DNA from: Branchipolynoe longqiensis
Lineage: Eukaryota > Annelida > Polychaeta > Phyllodocida > Polynoidae
DNA length: 64,000 nucleotides
Direction of reading: 5' to 3'
Assembly: GCA_030323885.1 (NCBI GenBank)
Contig: CM059197.1
Span: forward strand, 29,655,178-29,719,177
Positions 1 to 10,922 of this stretch are shown in pieces. The notes below the pieces were generated by a model, which was given only the letters and a program-made list of their open reading frames with translations, was not told where the DNA came from and searched no databases. Every line of letters begins with the position of its first letter. The first letter of the stretch is position 1. The translations under genes were made by a program, and so were the position numbers.

Positions 1-970
1 GTAACCCATGTCTTGGCCAGTAACCCATGTCTTGGCCAGTAACCCATGTCTTGGCCAGTAACCCATGTCTTGGCCAGTAACCCATGTCTTGGCCAGTAAC
101 CCATGTCTTGGCCAGTAACCCATGTCTTGGCCAGTAACCCATGTCTTGGCCAGTAACCCATGTCTTGGCCAGTAACCCATGTCTTGGGCCAGTAACCCAT
201 GTCTTGGGCCAGTAACCCATGTCTTGGGCCAGTAACCCATGTCTTGGGCCAGTAACCCATGTCTTGGGCCAGTAACCCATGTCTTGGCCAGTAACCCATG
301 TCTTGGCCAGTAACCCATGTCTTGGCCAGTAACCCATGTCTTGGCCAGTAACCCATGTCTTGGCCAGTAACCCATGTCTTGGCCAGTAACCCATGTCTTG
401 GGCCAGTAACCCATGTCTTGGCCAGTAACCCATGTCTTGGCCAGTAACCCATGTCTTGGCCAGTAACCCATGTCTTGGCCAGTAACCCATGTCTTGGCCA
501 GTAACCCATGTCTTGGCCAGTAACCCATGTCTTGGCCAGTAACCCATGTCTTGGCCAGTAACCCATGTCTTGGCCAGTAACCCATGTCTCGGCCAGTAAC
601 CCATGTCTCGGCCAGTAACCCATGTCTCGGCCAGTAACCCATGTCTCGGCCAGTAACCCATGTCTCGGCCAGTAACCCATGTCTCGGCCAGTAACCCATG
701 TCTCGGCCAGTAACCCATGTCTCGGCCAGTAACCCATGTCTCGGCCAGTAACCCATGTCTCGGCCAGTAACCCATGTCTCGGCCAGTAACCCATGTCTCG
801 GCCAGTAACCCATGTCTTGGCCAGTAACCCATGTCTTGGCCAGTAACCCATGTCTTGGCCAGTAACCCATGTCTTGGTCAGTAACCCATGTCTTGGCCAG
901 TAACCCATGTCTTGGTCAGTAACCCATGTCTTGGCCAGTAACCCATGTCTTGGCCAGTAACCCAAGTCTT
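1..970. repeat. 19-bp minisatellite array
   Basis: About 50 head-to-tail copies of GTAACCCATGTCTTGGCCA, starting at the first base of the window, so the left border is outside. Variants are clustered: a 20-bp form with GGG at about 180-275 and once near 405, and a CTCGG form at about 590-815. Variant blocks point to local homogenisation by unequal exchange or slippage. No spacers, so not CRISPR. Confidence 0.97.
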
Positions 971-1144
971 GGCTGGGGTGAATTAAGCAGAGTAGCGTGG
1001 AGGCACATGTACACTGGTCCCAGTGGCATCATTGGACCATATATGGAAGATTTGTAGGGAGGGACCAGTGTAGTTGTTCCTCGATTCGGCATGTGCTACT
1101 CTGCAACGGCACATCACCAAGGTGTTAAGGCAATAGGCAATTAT

Positions 1145-1385
1145 TAACCAATCACTGTCATCAACCCTGTGTCCTGCATAGCAAAGTTGGACGAGCTATT
1201 TCCGTTTCCGTTTGCTGGATTTTGGTTATTCAACACAAGTATACAAATGGCGGCGCCCATATAGGGTTATTTCCATTTCCGTTTGCTGGATTTTGGTGAT
1301 TTCGTTTTCCACCACTACTACAGATGGCAGTAACAAACTACAAACAGCAGTAATATACACGCCTTAGTCCTTAGCCTCCCCGTGG
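1145..1385 (+). repeat. Dispersed repeat, copy 1 (partner at 49.2 kb)
   Basis: This stretch contains two runs of the phrase TATTTCCGTTTCCGTTTGCT or close variants and ends in TTAGTCCTTAGCCTCCCC. The same order of blocks recurs at about 49209-49440 on the same strand with moderate divergence. It has no coding potential. The family is unknown. Confidence 0.7.
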
Positions 1386-1416
1386 GTGGGTCGGTATTAG
1401 GTTGCTCAGTATATCC

Positions 1417-1814
1417 TAGATACAAGATTCACCCTGACTGCTGCAGTAGGGGTGCAAACCAACCCTATGTAAAAGCTGTCGAAAAAACGGGTCAATGAAT
1501 TGAGAGCCTAATTTCACAATCTAAGAAGCAACATTTATTCTTTACATATGTCTTATTGATAGCCCGCTACCTTTGAGTTGAAAAATATAATATAATATCT
1601 AGTTTAATAAGATTTAAAAGTGAAATCGATGGCGTTCTGCAGCCGCCATCTTGTCTTTTTGCATTCTCTCCCATTTCACCAAATCTGTGCTGATATAAGT
1701 AGCCATTTGATACTGGAGCCACAGTTTCTACTTCATGTTCCATACTAAAGGTATTTTCGCCTGTATTTACACTACACTGTCCTTCACCCGTGTACTACAA
1801 GTATCTTTTATCTG
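1417..1814. mobile_element. MITE family M1 (9-bp TSD), copy A
   Basis: The element begins TAGATACAAGATTCACC and ends CTTTTATCTG. It is flanked by the identical 9-mer AGTATATCC at 1408-1416 and 1815-1823, read as a target-site duplication. Interior shares with other M1 copies a segment ending AAGATGGCGGC (here inverted) and an AT-rich stretch. The right end has lost its inner GGGTGAA motif. No coding capacity. Confidence 0.8.
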
Positions 1815-2037
1815 AGTATATCCTAGATCGCTTTAGTTTTGAAGTTAGTTTGTTTTAAAAGGGTAACTATGGGGATATTTGACGTGGAAACATGCACAAA
1901 TAATGTTGGCGTGCACATCAAAACCAAAATCAGCTTTGGCTCGGATTTACACATAGGCAGACAGAAAATACATTTAACTCTCACCTCCCCAAGAAAAAGG
2001 GTAACAAAATAACCCACTAGACTATCAGGTAATGTAT

Positions 2038-2449
2038 TAGATAAAAGATTCACCCTTGCAGTACACGGGTGAATGACAACGTAGTGTAAATACAGGCGAA
2101 AATAGCTTTAGTATGGAACATAAAGTAGAAACTGTGGTTCCAGGATCAAATGGCTACACATATATAGGCACAGAGTTGGTGAAATGTGCGAGAATGCAAA
2201 AAGACAAGATGGCGGCACTAGAACGCCATCGATTTCACTTTTAAATCTTATTAAACTAGATATTTTATTATATTTTTCAACTCAAGGTAGCGGGTGAATA
2301 TGAAGACATATACAAAGAATAAATGTTGCTTCTTAAATTTTGAAATTAGGCTCTCATAAAGACTCAGTTCATTAGCCCGATTTTTCGACTTTTTATATAA
2401 GGCTGGTCTTCACCCATGTACTGCGAGTACCGGGTGAATCCTTTATCTA
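2038..2449. mobile_element. MITE family M1, copy B (inverted relative to A)
   Basis: 412-bp element with termini TAGATAAAAGATTCACCC and its inverse. Flanks are GTAATGTAT (2029-2037) and GTCATGTAT (2450-2458), a 9-bp duplication with one mismatch. Each end contains a palindrome around the GTACT/AGTAC core so the termini can fold into hairpins. Interior is the inverse of copy A. Confidence 0.85.
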
Positions 2450-2458
2450 GTCATGTAT

Positions 2459-2875
2459 AACCTTGGCCATAGATCTTAATACCCCAGGCTGTAAGGAACC
2501 TTGGAGAACTGGCGGTGCTTTTTTTTTCGAAGCGCCCAGTGCCCACATACAATAGTATGAGTATATAGAATAAATATAGCATGTTCAAACTGGCACTCTG
2601 ACTAATTACACACCTCACTCACATTAAAAAAAAATCCACACACTGCATTTCGACGTCAAATGACCAGTACTCGTGTAGTATACAAGTTAACACAACGTTG
2701 AAAAAGTGATCATTCTGGTTAGACTAGGAGTATGTATGGTGACATTGACAAGGGTTTTTGGGAGACGCCCCTAGCCCTACTCTGTGGGTGGAGGTAAATG
2801 GGGAGTGGGGAGGATGGAATTTGTGTGTGTCCCAGGTTAGGTTTCTGAAGTTACTAGGGTCCTAAATAAAGATAG
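2459..2875. other. No gene seen
   Basis: AT-rich, then GT-rich sequence without a recognisable repeat or coding region. Confidence 0.6.
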
Positions 2876-3035
2876 CAAACAGTGGAATGCAATACAATAC
2901 AATAGTAGTACAATGCAATACAATGCAATGCTGAACATCCCCAGTAAACAACACTAGATAGTAGAATGCAATGCAATGCTGAACACCCCCAGTAAACAAC
3001 AGTGGAAGGATATGCAATGCAATGCTGAACACAGC
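2876..3035. repeat. Short tandem repeat, about 50 bp unit, 3 copies
   Basis: Three imperfect units each run from AGTAAACAACA (or AGCAAACAGTGG) to GCAATGCAATGCTGAACA, with CAATA/CAATG sub-repeats. Low complexity; open frames here are a by-product. Confidence 0.75.
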
Positions 3036-3114
3036 GCCCCGGTATCCGCCCGTGCCGGGACCGTAGAGGGGCAGGCCCGGGGGATGCAGGGGTCCTCCCC
3101 GGGGGAGCACTCAC

Positions 3115-3124
3115 CGTTCGTCAT
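3115..3124 (-). other. Possible first coding exon (weak)
   Basis: On the minus strand a G+C-rich stretch reads ATGACGAACG followed at once by a strong donor, GTGAGT. This could be a four-residue first coding exon (MTN plus a split codon) within a CpG-rich promoter-like stretch at about 3036-3240. No downstream exon could be identified towards position 1, so this may be chance. Confidence 0.15.
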
Positions 3125-3299
3125 GATGCGGAGCCGGCGTTGTCCTGTCACAATCCCCCGTGTCGGGACGACTTGTTGGCGAGGTGGATACGGTTCGCTG
3201 ACTGTCCGACACGAACGCTGCTTGTTGCTAGCGCAAACAGACCGGAACTGCGTCCCTCACCACCACACTCTGCCCCACACTTCACCCACTGCCCACACA

Positions 3300-3835
3300 C
3301 CCCGCTAGGGGAGGGGGACGGGGAGGGGGAGTGGTGGGAGTGTGGGGGGGGGGGGGGGGGGAGGAGGAGGGGAGGGGGAGGTTGTGCACAGTGGGTATGG
3401 TATGGTAGACTGGTGGGAATGCAGGAGATTTTGGAAACAGCGGGTCGGGTGAGTGGGTGGGTGGGTGGGAGGGAGGGAGGGAATAGTAGATCGGGTTGGT
3501 GGGTGGGTGGGGAGGAACATCGGGTCAGATTGGTGGGGGGCGGGGGGGGGGGGGAGGGAGGGAACAGCGGATCGGGTTGGTGGGGGGGTAGATGGGTGGG
3601 TGTGAGGGAGGAATATCGGGTCAGATTAGTGGGTGGGAGGGAGGGAGGGAGGGAACAGCGGATCGGGTTGGTGAGTGGGTGGGAGGGAGGGAAGGAACAG
3701 CGGGTCGGGTTGGTGGGAGTGTGGGAAGGAGGGAAGAGCGGATCGGGTTGGTGGGTAGGTGGGTGGAAGGGTTGGTGGGTAGGTGGGTGGGAGGGTGGGA
3801 AGGAGGGACCAGCGGTTTGGGTGGGTTGGTGGGTA
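3300..3835. repeat. G-rich minisatellite, GGGTGGGA type
   Basis: Long purine-rich tract of irregular units of about 35 bp, combining AGCGGATCGGGTTGGTGGGT with GGGAGGGAGGGA. Many G-runs suggest quadruplex potential. Its left part (GTGCACAGTGGGTATGGTAT and flanks) is duplicated at about 6160-6290. Long open frames on both strands are compositional. Confidence 0.85.
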
Positions 3836-3836
3836 A

Positions 3837-4226
3837 AGGCTACATTCCTTACACACGGTATGCGGCATGCGAATGCGGCAAAAAATCGGAAAGCATCTAA
3901 GTCAATGGGGGTGATTCCTTATGTCCGAATGCGAATGCGAATGTGAATGCGAATGCGAATGCGAATGCAGCAACTGAATCGGTCCATTTAGCCATCGGTG
4001 CGGCATGCGAATGCGAATGCTGCTGCGTTTGCCATAGAAGGCAGTGTTAGACAAACCTGACACTATGTGTGAGTGTGGGTGTGGGTATGGATGTGGGTGT
4101 GGGTGTGGGTGTGGGTGTAGGTGAAAGGACCCAACCCGTTCGCATGCCACATGCTGCATGCCGCATTCGCATTCGCATTCGCATTCGCATTCGCATGCCG
4201 CATACCGCGTGTAAGGAATCCTAGCT
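3837..4226. mobile_element. MITE family M9, copy 1 (TAA-flanked)
   Basis: Inverted ends read AGGCTACATTCCTTACAC and, from the other side, AGCTAGGATTCCTTACAC, followed by GGTATGCGGCATGCG. Flanking trinucleotide TAA is present on both sides (3834-3836, 4227-4229). Subterminal parts are arrays of GAATGC/GGTATGC hexamers. TAA duplications fit PIF/Harbinger-type MITEs. Confidence 0.8.
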
Positions 4227-4611
4227 TAAGGACAGATGTGGGTGGGGACTGGGGCCGGGTGGTGGTGGTGGTGGTGGTGTGTGGGCGGTAGTGGGGGTGG
4301 GAGGGGGGGGGGCAATAGAAAGAGTTAGGATGGAGGCGGGATGTGGCGAACTGGCGTGGAGAGTGGTGTGGGGATAGGGTGTGGCGGTATGGGAAAGAAC
4401 ATCGGGAAGGAGGGGGGGGGGGGGCCGGATGGGGAGGAGGTACAGGGAGGGAGTGGATGAATGTGGCAAAGGTTCTGTAGGGGTGGGAAGGGTGGAGAGG
4501 TGGGCAGATGGAGAGAAGGGTAGGGGTGAGGACTTGGTGGAGGAGAGGGTGTGGAATGAAATGGCGGGTGCGGGGGGTGAGGGGATTGTGAGAGGGTGGG
4601 GGGTAGACTAA
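4227..4611. repeat. G-rich low-complexity tract
   Basis: GGTGGT and GGGAGG-rich sequence between the two M9 MITEs. No gene; the overlapping open frames are compositional. Confidence 0.7.
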
Positions 4612-5220
4612 AGCTAAGATTCCTTCTATGTGGTATGCAGTATGCGGTATGCGGCATGCGGTATGCGGTATGCGAATGGGAGGATTCCTTCTACATGGTA
4701 TGCGGCATGCGGCATGCGGCACACGACTGGCTATATTTAAAAAATATAAATAAACAAGTATACTCCATACTGCACTGTATATGACCTAATATGGCATTTA
4801 TATCAATGTACCTCTTGGTACGTCACATCGGGGTTCCTACCTTTATGATTACCAAATTATAGATAAGTATTCATATTTTTGTGGCTATGGTAGCATTTTT
4901 ACCAACCCGAACCCCCACCACCACCACTACCATATGTTTCCCCTCCGCACCCCTGTGTGTGACCATTCCGTAATGATCAGTCGCCTCTCCTAGTCTAAAA
5001 CTAATGGACAAGTGTGACTGAGGTTTCTATTTGCATACCGCATGCCGCATGCCACATGCCACACCGATCGCTACAGGGACCGATCGAGTTGCCGCATTTG
5101 GATTCGCATTCGCATTCGCATACCGCGTGTAAGGGATGTAGCCCATTGACTTCAAGGCGTTTAGATTTTTTGCCGCATTCGCATTCGCATACCACATACC
5201 GCATGTAAGGAATCTTAGCT
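4612..5220. mobile_element. MITE family M9, copy 2
   Basis: Left end AGCTAAGATTCCTTCTATG follows TAA; right end is the inverse, ending at 5220 and followed by TCA rather than TAA. Both ends contain ATGCGG or GAATGC arrays. A second internal copy of the left end near 4680-4722 suggests a partial duplication or nested end. Confidence 0.7.
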
Positions 5221-5221
5221 T

Positions 5222-5302
5222 CAGGCTTTCTATCGACAAACTGTCTAATGGTGAAAACAAGTCTATTCAGACTTATCCATGATAGGCAGTATAAATCTTC
5301 AA
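5222..5302 (+). mobile_element. SINE-2 fragment, 3' end only
   Basis: About 80 bp matching the 3' end of the SINE-2 family (compare 56.3-56.6 kb), from CTTTCTATCGACAAACTGTC to GTATAAATCTTCAAG. 5'-truncated. Confidence 0.8.
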
Positions 5303-5334
5303 GACGGAGGCCTTGGCTGGTCAGCGATTATGTT

Positions 5335-5695
5335 AGGCCTCAGTCACACAAAGCCTGGGTTCGCTTGCCACCACTTTGCGACCATCTTGCGAGTACCTTG
5401 CGACCACTTTGACACCACCCGGCCACCCAGTGTCAGGATAATGTGACTGAGTGGAATATCAGGTCATGGTGCTCCCAATGGGGCAGCACTATAAGATCCC
5501 CATGAGTGCGCACTGGCACAAGTCGTCAACCGTTCTGATATGACCTTAGATGTTGCCAGGACATAAAACCCCAACAACCAACCAACCAACCGGTCGCCAA
5601 CTATGGTTTTTGTGTATTGGTCACAAGGAGGTCACACGGAGGTTGCCAGCCTTTGGTCGCAAGGAGGTCGCAATCGAACATTGGGGTATTAGGTT
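5335..5695. mobile_element. MITE family M6 fragment, split by a SINE tail
   Basis: Left end CTCAGTCACACAAAGCC and repeated GGTCGCAAGGAGGTCGC words match the element at 9071-9821. A 3' SINE-1 fragment interrupts it at about 5424-5590. The right end is eroded. Confidence 0.6.
5424..5590 (+). mobile_element. SINE-1 fragment (3' half)
   Basis: Starts at GTGTCAGGATAATGTGACTG and ends in the family 3' sequence CTTAGATGTTGCCAGGACAT plus A/C-rich tail. No tRNA head. Confidence 0.85.
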
Positions 5696-5749
5696 AATAC
5701 GCGATAGAAATAGCGGTTGGCTGCAATTGGTGGAGCCTAAGGGAGGGGT

Positions 5750-6440
5750 GTGGTGTAAGTGGGGAGAGGTGGAGGTGGAGATGGGGGGGGGGGGGTGGAG
5801 GGGTGCAGGAGGGCGGGTGGGGTGGGGGGGGGGGGGGGGTGAGGGGAGAGTTACAACCGGTTTTGGACTGGGAAAGTAATACTAAGTAATAGCGTACACT
5901 ACACAACAGTATATACAATCAGGCAGCGATCGGGAAGTGTGGTCGTGATGAGTGTGGATCAGGGGGGGGGGGGGGGGGGGGGGTGAGGAGAGGACCGGGG
6001 TTCCAGGGGGTGCACGAGGTGCGGGGAGTGCGCGTGGGGCGAGGGGGTGCGGGCCGGGGATGCGGGGGGGGGGGTGGATGCGGGGGGATGCGGGGGGATG
6101 CTGGGGCAGGGGCGGGTGTGGAGGGATACTATCATAGCGTCACCCCGCCCCAAGGTTTTGGAGAGGGGGACGGCGAGGGGGAGTGGTGGAAGTGTGGGGG
6201 GAGGGGGAGGTTGTGCACAGTGGGTATGGTATGGTAGACTGGTGGGAATGCAGGAGATTATAGGAACAGCGAGTCGGGTGGGTTGGGGGGGGGGGGGGAG
6301 CGAGGAAGGGAATAGCAGATCGGGTTGGTGGGTGGGTGGATGGGTGAGTGTGAGGGAGGGAAGAGGGAAGAGCGGATCGGGTTGGTGGGTGAGTGGGTGT
6401 GAGGGAGGGAAGAGGAAACAGTGGTTCGGGTGGGTGGCAT
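5750..6440. repeat. G-rich low-complexity tract including a duplication of the 3.3-kb sequence
   Basis: Poly-G runs and GGATGC repeats. At about 6160-6290 it repeats the order found at about 3300-3440, including GTGCACAGTGGGTATGGTAT, so the minisatellite and its flank were duplicated together. Open frames on both strands are compositional. Confidence 0.8.
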
Positions 6441-6442
6441 CA

Positions 6443-6552
6443 CTGATAGGGCAAGGACTGGTTAGCTCAGTGTCAGGATAATGTGAGGGAGTGGGATATG
6501 AGGTCATGGTGCTGGCAACCTGTTCTCCCAGTGGGGCAACATGTTAAAGTTG
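6443..6552 (+). mobile_element. SINE-1 body fragment
   Basis: GATAGGGCAAGGACTGGTTA through GGGGCAACATGTTAAAGT matches the middle of SINE-1. Head and tail are missing. Confidence 0.8.
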
Positions 6553-6617
6553 TCAACACGGGCAGGCCACGTACCCGGTGGTCTGGTGCTCCGACTCCAG
6601 GGCTCTATGCATGCATG

Positions 6618-6842
6618 CACTCATGGCATAGACACCAGGCCATCGGCAACATGATCCAATTTCCCACTCAGTCACAGTATCCGGGTACTGTAATTACCGA
6701 ACTAACCAGTCCTTGCTCTATCCTAATAATGCCGAGTGCCAGGCTAGGTAGCGACAGGTATAAATTTGGTAAGCCATTTGTTTGACTCGGGAAGATTTCA
6801 AACTCCCAACCTTCCGTATGAGCAGCCTTCACTCTTACCGCG
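6618..6842 (-). mobile_element. SINE-1, 3'-truncated
   Basis: Reverse complement of SINE-1 from a degraded tRNA-like head (6842 end) to the CACTGTC region. Diverged, about 80 percent by eye. Confidence 0.75.
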
Positions 6843-6845
6843 TTC

Positions 6846-7549
6846 TATGATAGGAGAAGAACTGGTTTCCTTAGCATCATGATAATACGACTGAGTCAGA
6901 TATCGGGAGTCATGGTAGCGCCGGTGTCGTGGTATAAAACCCCGGCCCGATCGCAGCCCCTGCCATGGCTTCTGCGCATGCGCAGAGTTTGTAAACAGGC
7001 GCAGATCGACTGCAGAACGAATACACACTGCCAGTGTCTATCAAAGATTAATAGAAATGCACAACCCTAACCGTATAAATTTAATATAATCTATCCGTCG
7101 AATATGTTTTCTATATGTGTACCAAGCAGCTTGTTTCTAAGTGGTGTAGCTTTAGAGATATTTCACTTTTTCTGTATGAAGATTGCACTGACACTCAGAA
7201 TATCCCAACTTTCACTATTATCTCTGTTTTTAATACTTTCAGCATAAATTGCTCTTAGGTTACATTAAATACTTCAGATCTTCCTCTTCAATCGCGCATT
7301 AAGATATTTTTAATCGATCCAATGAAAGCTTTTAAATTTATTTTACAAAAATAAATGCTTAGTCAACTGTCTTCACGGCAGGGGCTGCGATCGGGCCGGG
7401 GTTTTATACCACGACACCGGCACAGTCTCCCATTGTCGGGAGCTCTATAAAGTCACCATCGGTGTGTCCACTGTCAGAAATCGGTAACTGTCGTGTTATA
7501 TATTATTACCTTAAATGTTGTGATAACATAAAACCCCAAAACTTAAAGT
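6846..7549 (+). mobile_element. SINE-1 split by an M10 MITE
   Basis: SINE-1 body is present at 6846-6919 and resumes at 7422-7549 (ACAGTCTCCCATTG to ACATAAAACCCC). The MITE at 6920-7421 lies exactly between, so the MITE inserted later. Confidence 0.75.
6920..7421. mobile_element. MITE family M10, copy 1
   Basis: Near-perfect terminal inverted repeats of about 48 bp, beginning GCCGGTGTCGTGGTATAAAA. AT-rich interior includes CCGTATAAATTTAATATAAT and CTATATGTGTACCAAGC, also found at 58.4 kb and 46.7 kb. No clear target duplication, and no coding region. Confidence 0.9.
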
Positions 7550-7849
7550 GCACATTGTACTGGGGTGAGGAGAATTTGGCGCCCGTGTTTACTGTAAGAT
7601 TTAGGTTAGCTGTGGTTACGGTTGCGTGAATTCCTTCTCCAATGCATTAACCTCGTTACCAGCAGCTTCGGTGCAGAGAGGGCCTGGCGTGGCGCCCTCT
7701 AGCGTGCAAATGTGTGTAGGAGAGGCCATTTACTCTTACAGTCAATTTGTTGGGTGTTTGCTGTTGTTTTATTCGTAGTGAGCCTTCTGTCCAGAAACTG
7801 TTATCTGCTAACACAGTAACAGTAATATGTTTACCTCTGACCAATCAGG

Positions 7850-8200
7850 ATGGCCGAATGAGTTGAGCGTCCGTCTCCCATTTTGATAGATCATGTATTC
7901 GAAAACATGGGTTCGAATCCTGGTAGAGTCAAACCAATGACTTATAAAATTGATATTTGTCACTTCCTAGCCAGACGCTCGGCATTATTAGGTTAGGGCA
8001 AGGACTGGTTGGCTCAGTGTCAGGATAATGTGACTGAGTGGGATATCAGGTCATGGTGATGGCGGCCTAGTCTCCCAGTGGGGCAGCATTATAATTTATA
8101 AAGTCACCATGAGTCTGCACTGTCACAAGTCGGTACCCATCCTGATATGACCTTAGATGTTGCCAGGGCATAAATCTCCAACAACTAACTGCTTAACTCT
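7850..8200 (+). mobile_element. SINE-1, near full length
   Basis: tRNA-like head GGATGGCCGAATGAGTTGAG (A box) with GGTTCGAATCC (B box), then the standard body and the CTTAGATGTTGCCAGG 3' end. Confidence 0.9.
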
Positions 8201-8360
8201 AAGAAACATTCCGGAAGTGAGAAAGTGGGCAGCTAGACACATCCGGGCGCCAACTGATGGGAGCACCCCATTTTGCAAAAGGGGGTGGTGGATAGCCACT
8301 AGGCACTCCTTATTATCAGTGTCGGATTTGCATATATATGGGATGAGCGGACTGCAGTCC

Positions 8361-9015
8361 TGGGCCGATATGCATGGAGCAGTGTTAGCGGCATGTGGTG
8401 TTAACTGTCTAACACAGGGTAGCTACCACTGGTTATCGGCGGCGTCAAGAACTATGTCAAGCCGTATGCATGGTGGCCTAAACGGTGTGTGTTAGCTATA
8501 TGTGAATTAATTTATTCATTATGGAAATCTCTCTGAGCCTGTTGCCGGCGAGCACCTGGTTGGGCCTAATATATTGCCTTCTCTACCCACCGGGAACTAG
8601 CGCGCTTGTTACTGGCGATTCGGCGACGGCGATTTGGCGATGTGTGACAGTATGGATATCAACGTCTGTGATTTGTTTACTTTAAATTTGTCGATTCGAT
8701 AATATTAATATCGCCACTAATGCAGCAGCAGCGTTAATATCGCTTCATTTTTAGGGTTAATTTGATTAAATTTCACTTATTGTGTATTTAATTCTGTCAA
8801 ATATGATAGCATTGAATAGTTTGGTCTCCATCCTGACACTAACCTAACAATAACACCGCTGTAAACCTGCTAGGGGGTAGGTTTACATTCTTCAACTTTA
8901 AACGTGTGGTGTTAGGCCTAACACTGCTCCATGCATATCAACTTTTCGGCGCTAAACGAGAAATCCCGCCCTAACCGTGGTTTGGCTCGCTAACACCGCT
9001 CCATGCATACGGGCC
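8361..9015. mobile_element. MITE family M12, copy 1
   Basis: Inverted ends GGGCCGATATGCATGGAGC and GGGCCCGTATGCATGGAGC, continuing into GTGTTAGCG. A further inverted end near 8925-8960 suggests a nested or duplicated terminus. The AT-rich centre (GTTAATATCGCTT, AATATGATAGCATT) is shared with sequences at 28.2, 39.9 and 55.2 kb. Confidence 0.75.
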
Positions 9016-9070
9016 CAGAGCCTCATAATCTAGGAGGGCTTTGGCATGTTGCCAATTTCAAAAAGCATTA

Positions 9071-9821
9071 TACCCAGTCACACTACTGCTTGCGACTGAT
9101 TGTGATCACTTTGCAACTACAAAAAAAGTTTGGTCACAAAGAGGTCGCGAATTGATCGCAAGGTTGCAGCTACTGCACTAAAACCTTCTGTTCGACCAAA
9201 ATTGTCACCCACAGGTCGACCACCGTTACTTTGGTCGCAAGGAGGTCTCTGGTGATGGTGGGTTATTTGGTCCTAAGTGGTCGCAAAGTTGTCGCAAGCC
9301 AAATCATGACCGGGGTTTTACCAATAATTTTAGTTAATTTACACCAAAACAATCTGGGGAGAACCCATTCTGAGATTAACCCATGGACTTTAGGGGATGC
9401 AGCCCAGGGGCCTCCAGAGATTAATTGAAAAAAATACCTGTAATTGTTGAATCCTGATAAAACCATTAAAAATACTTTAATCCCCAATCAAAGTAAGCTC
9501 AATTAACACATTATCAGTACTTTTCCAGATATAATCCTGACTTGCGACCACTTGTGACCACTTTGCGACCTCCTTGTGACCAAAGTATTCTTTTTTTAAA
9601 CAGGAAAAACAATGGTTGGTAATCGGTCGCTGACCGGTCGCTGACCCTTTTGGTCGCAAGGAGGTTTTTCGTGTAGCACCTGCAACCTCCTTGCGACCAA
9701 AATGATCACCCAGAGGTCGCCGACCGATCGCCGACCACTTTGCGACCACCCCCTTTTTGGTGATTGCAAAGTGGTTGCAAAGTGGTCGCAAGCGATCGCC
9801 AGCATAGTGTGACTGGGGTAT
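9071..9821. mobile_element. MITE family M6, copy 1
   Basis: Inverted ends TACCCAGTCACACTA and TACCCCAGTCACACTA. Subterminal regions are built of GGTCGCAAGGAGGTC and CTTGCGACCACTTTGCGACC words in both orientations. Flanked by TA on both sides; the true duplication length is ambiguous. Confidence 0.75.
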
Positions 9822-9893
9822 AAAAGGGAATAAGAATATTCAAGTTACACAATAACATTTGACAGATTTTATATCATGCATATTGTTTATTAA

Positions 9894-10221
9894 ACCTGCA
9901 TAGTCCGATGAAGGCGTCAACATTTCGAAATCAAAAGACTCGTCTACATTAGATCTTACAAATCTAACTTAGATACTAGTACACTTATTAAACATTTCTT
10001 CCTTGCGTCGACGGGGATACTAAAGTAATTTTATATAACCTGTTAATGTTGAAGCATATGTTGTCAGTGTTTTGACGTGCTTACCACAATTATCCTTGCA
10101 TGTTTGCACTTGAAATATTGCCATTTAAAATAAATGGTACTCCAATCTAAAATAAAGTAGGTTATAGCGACCAATCAAAGGGATTTATCTTAGAAAATAG
10201 CAGAAACTGGACCATGTAACT
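9894..10221. mobile_element. MITE family M3 (TTAA-flanked), copy 1
   Basis: Left end ACCTGCATAGTCCGATG after TTAA (9890-9893); right end has lost about 9 bp of its repeat but is still followed by TTAA (10222-10225). Interior matches other M3 copies (TTTGCACTTGAAATAT, CCATTTAAAATAAA). Confidence 0.8.
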
Positions 10222-10399
10222 TTAACTCACATTGAAAACAGAATACAAATCACCGATAGTTGTATAGATATTAAAGTTGTGCACAAATATTGTTAGGAGT
10301 GCTCTATAGTGATATAGTGATTGGTAGACAGGAAGTGTGAACACTTATTTGTCTCTCATTTTTGCTTGAGTGCAAGTAATTAGCAACACAAGGAATAAA

Positions 10400-10690
10400 T
10401 TAGTAGCATGTGGTGAATAAGTGGTCAAATTTCCCTGTATCATCAGCCCATGCTTTTTCTAATCGGTTCTTGAATGAATTTATTGAGCCGGCATCTATAA
10501 CATTTTGTGGGAGACTATTCCATATATTTATGATCCTGTTTGAGAAACTGTGTTGCCTTAATTTTGAAACAGCTCTGGGTTTTACTAGTTTGAGAGTATG
10601 GCCCCGGCTGCCTTCTCTTTTATTCAAGGTGAAAAATTGGTTCATATCTATTTTATCAAAACCTTTCATAATTTGTTATATAATGATAGA
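10400..10690 (-). pseudogene. LINE reverse-transcriptase C-terminus (fragment)
   Basis: An open minus-strand frame of 89 codons carries the terminal motif of many non-LTR retrotransposon ORF2 proteins: a basic stretch, then FSNRIINIWNSLPQNVIDA and SFKNRLEKAW. The W-NSLP and F-K-R-L pattern is what is recognised. No RT catalytic domain lies upstream, so the copy is 5'-truncated. Clade is not assignable from this piece; CR1- or Jockey-like groups are possible. Confidence 0.75.
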
Positions 10691-10922
10691 GTGTGTGTAG
10701 GTGATATCTTCAGGATATCTTCAGGAGTTTCAACACTGCCCACATCAAGTGATTCATTACATGTGGCAAGAATAAACACTGTATTTATACTGCAGGAGGC
10801 CAGCATAGTTAGATAACTATTTTTTTTATCCTCGATGCCTGCCAACTCTTAATCCAGCATTACCAACGGTCCTCGTGGTATTTTCAGCCCAGGCGCCTCC
10901 AAACTCTTAATTCGGCCTGTTA

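Noticed and set aside
1..970. CRISPR-like array
   Set aside because: The repeats are directly adjacent with no spacers, and the genome is eukaryotic.
3140..3946. 268-codon Gly-rich frame
   Set aside because: Translation of the G-rich minisatellite; antisense frames are equally open.
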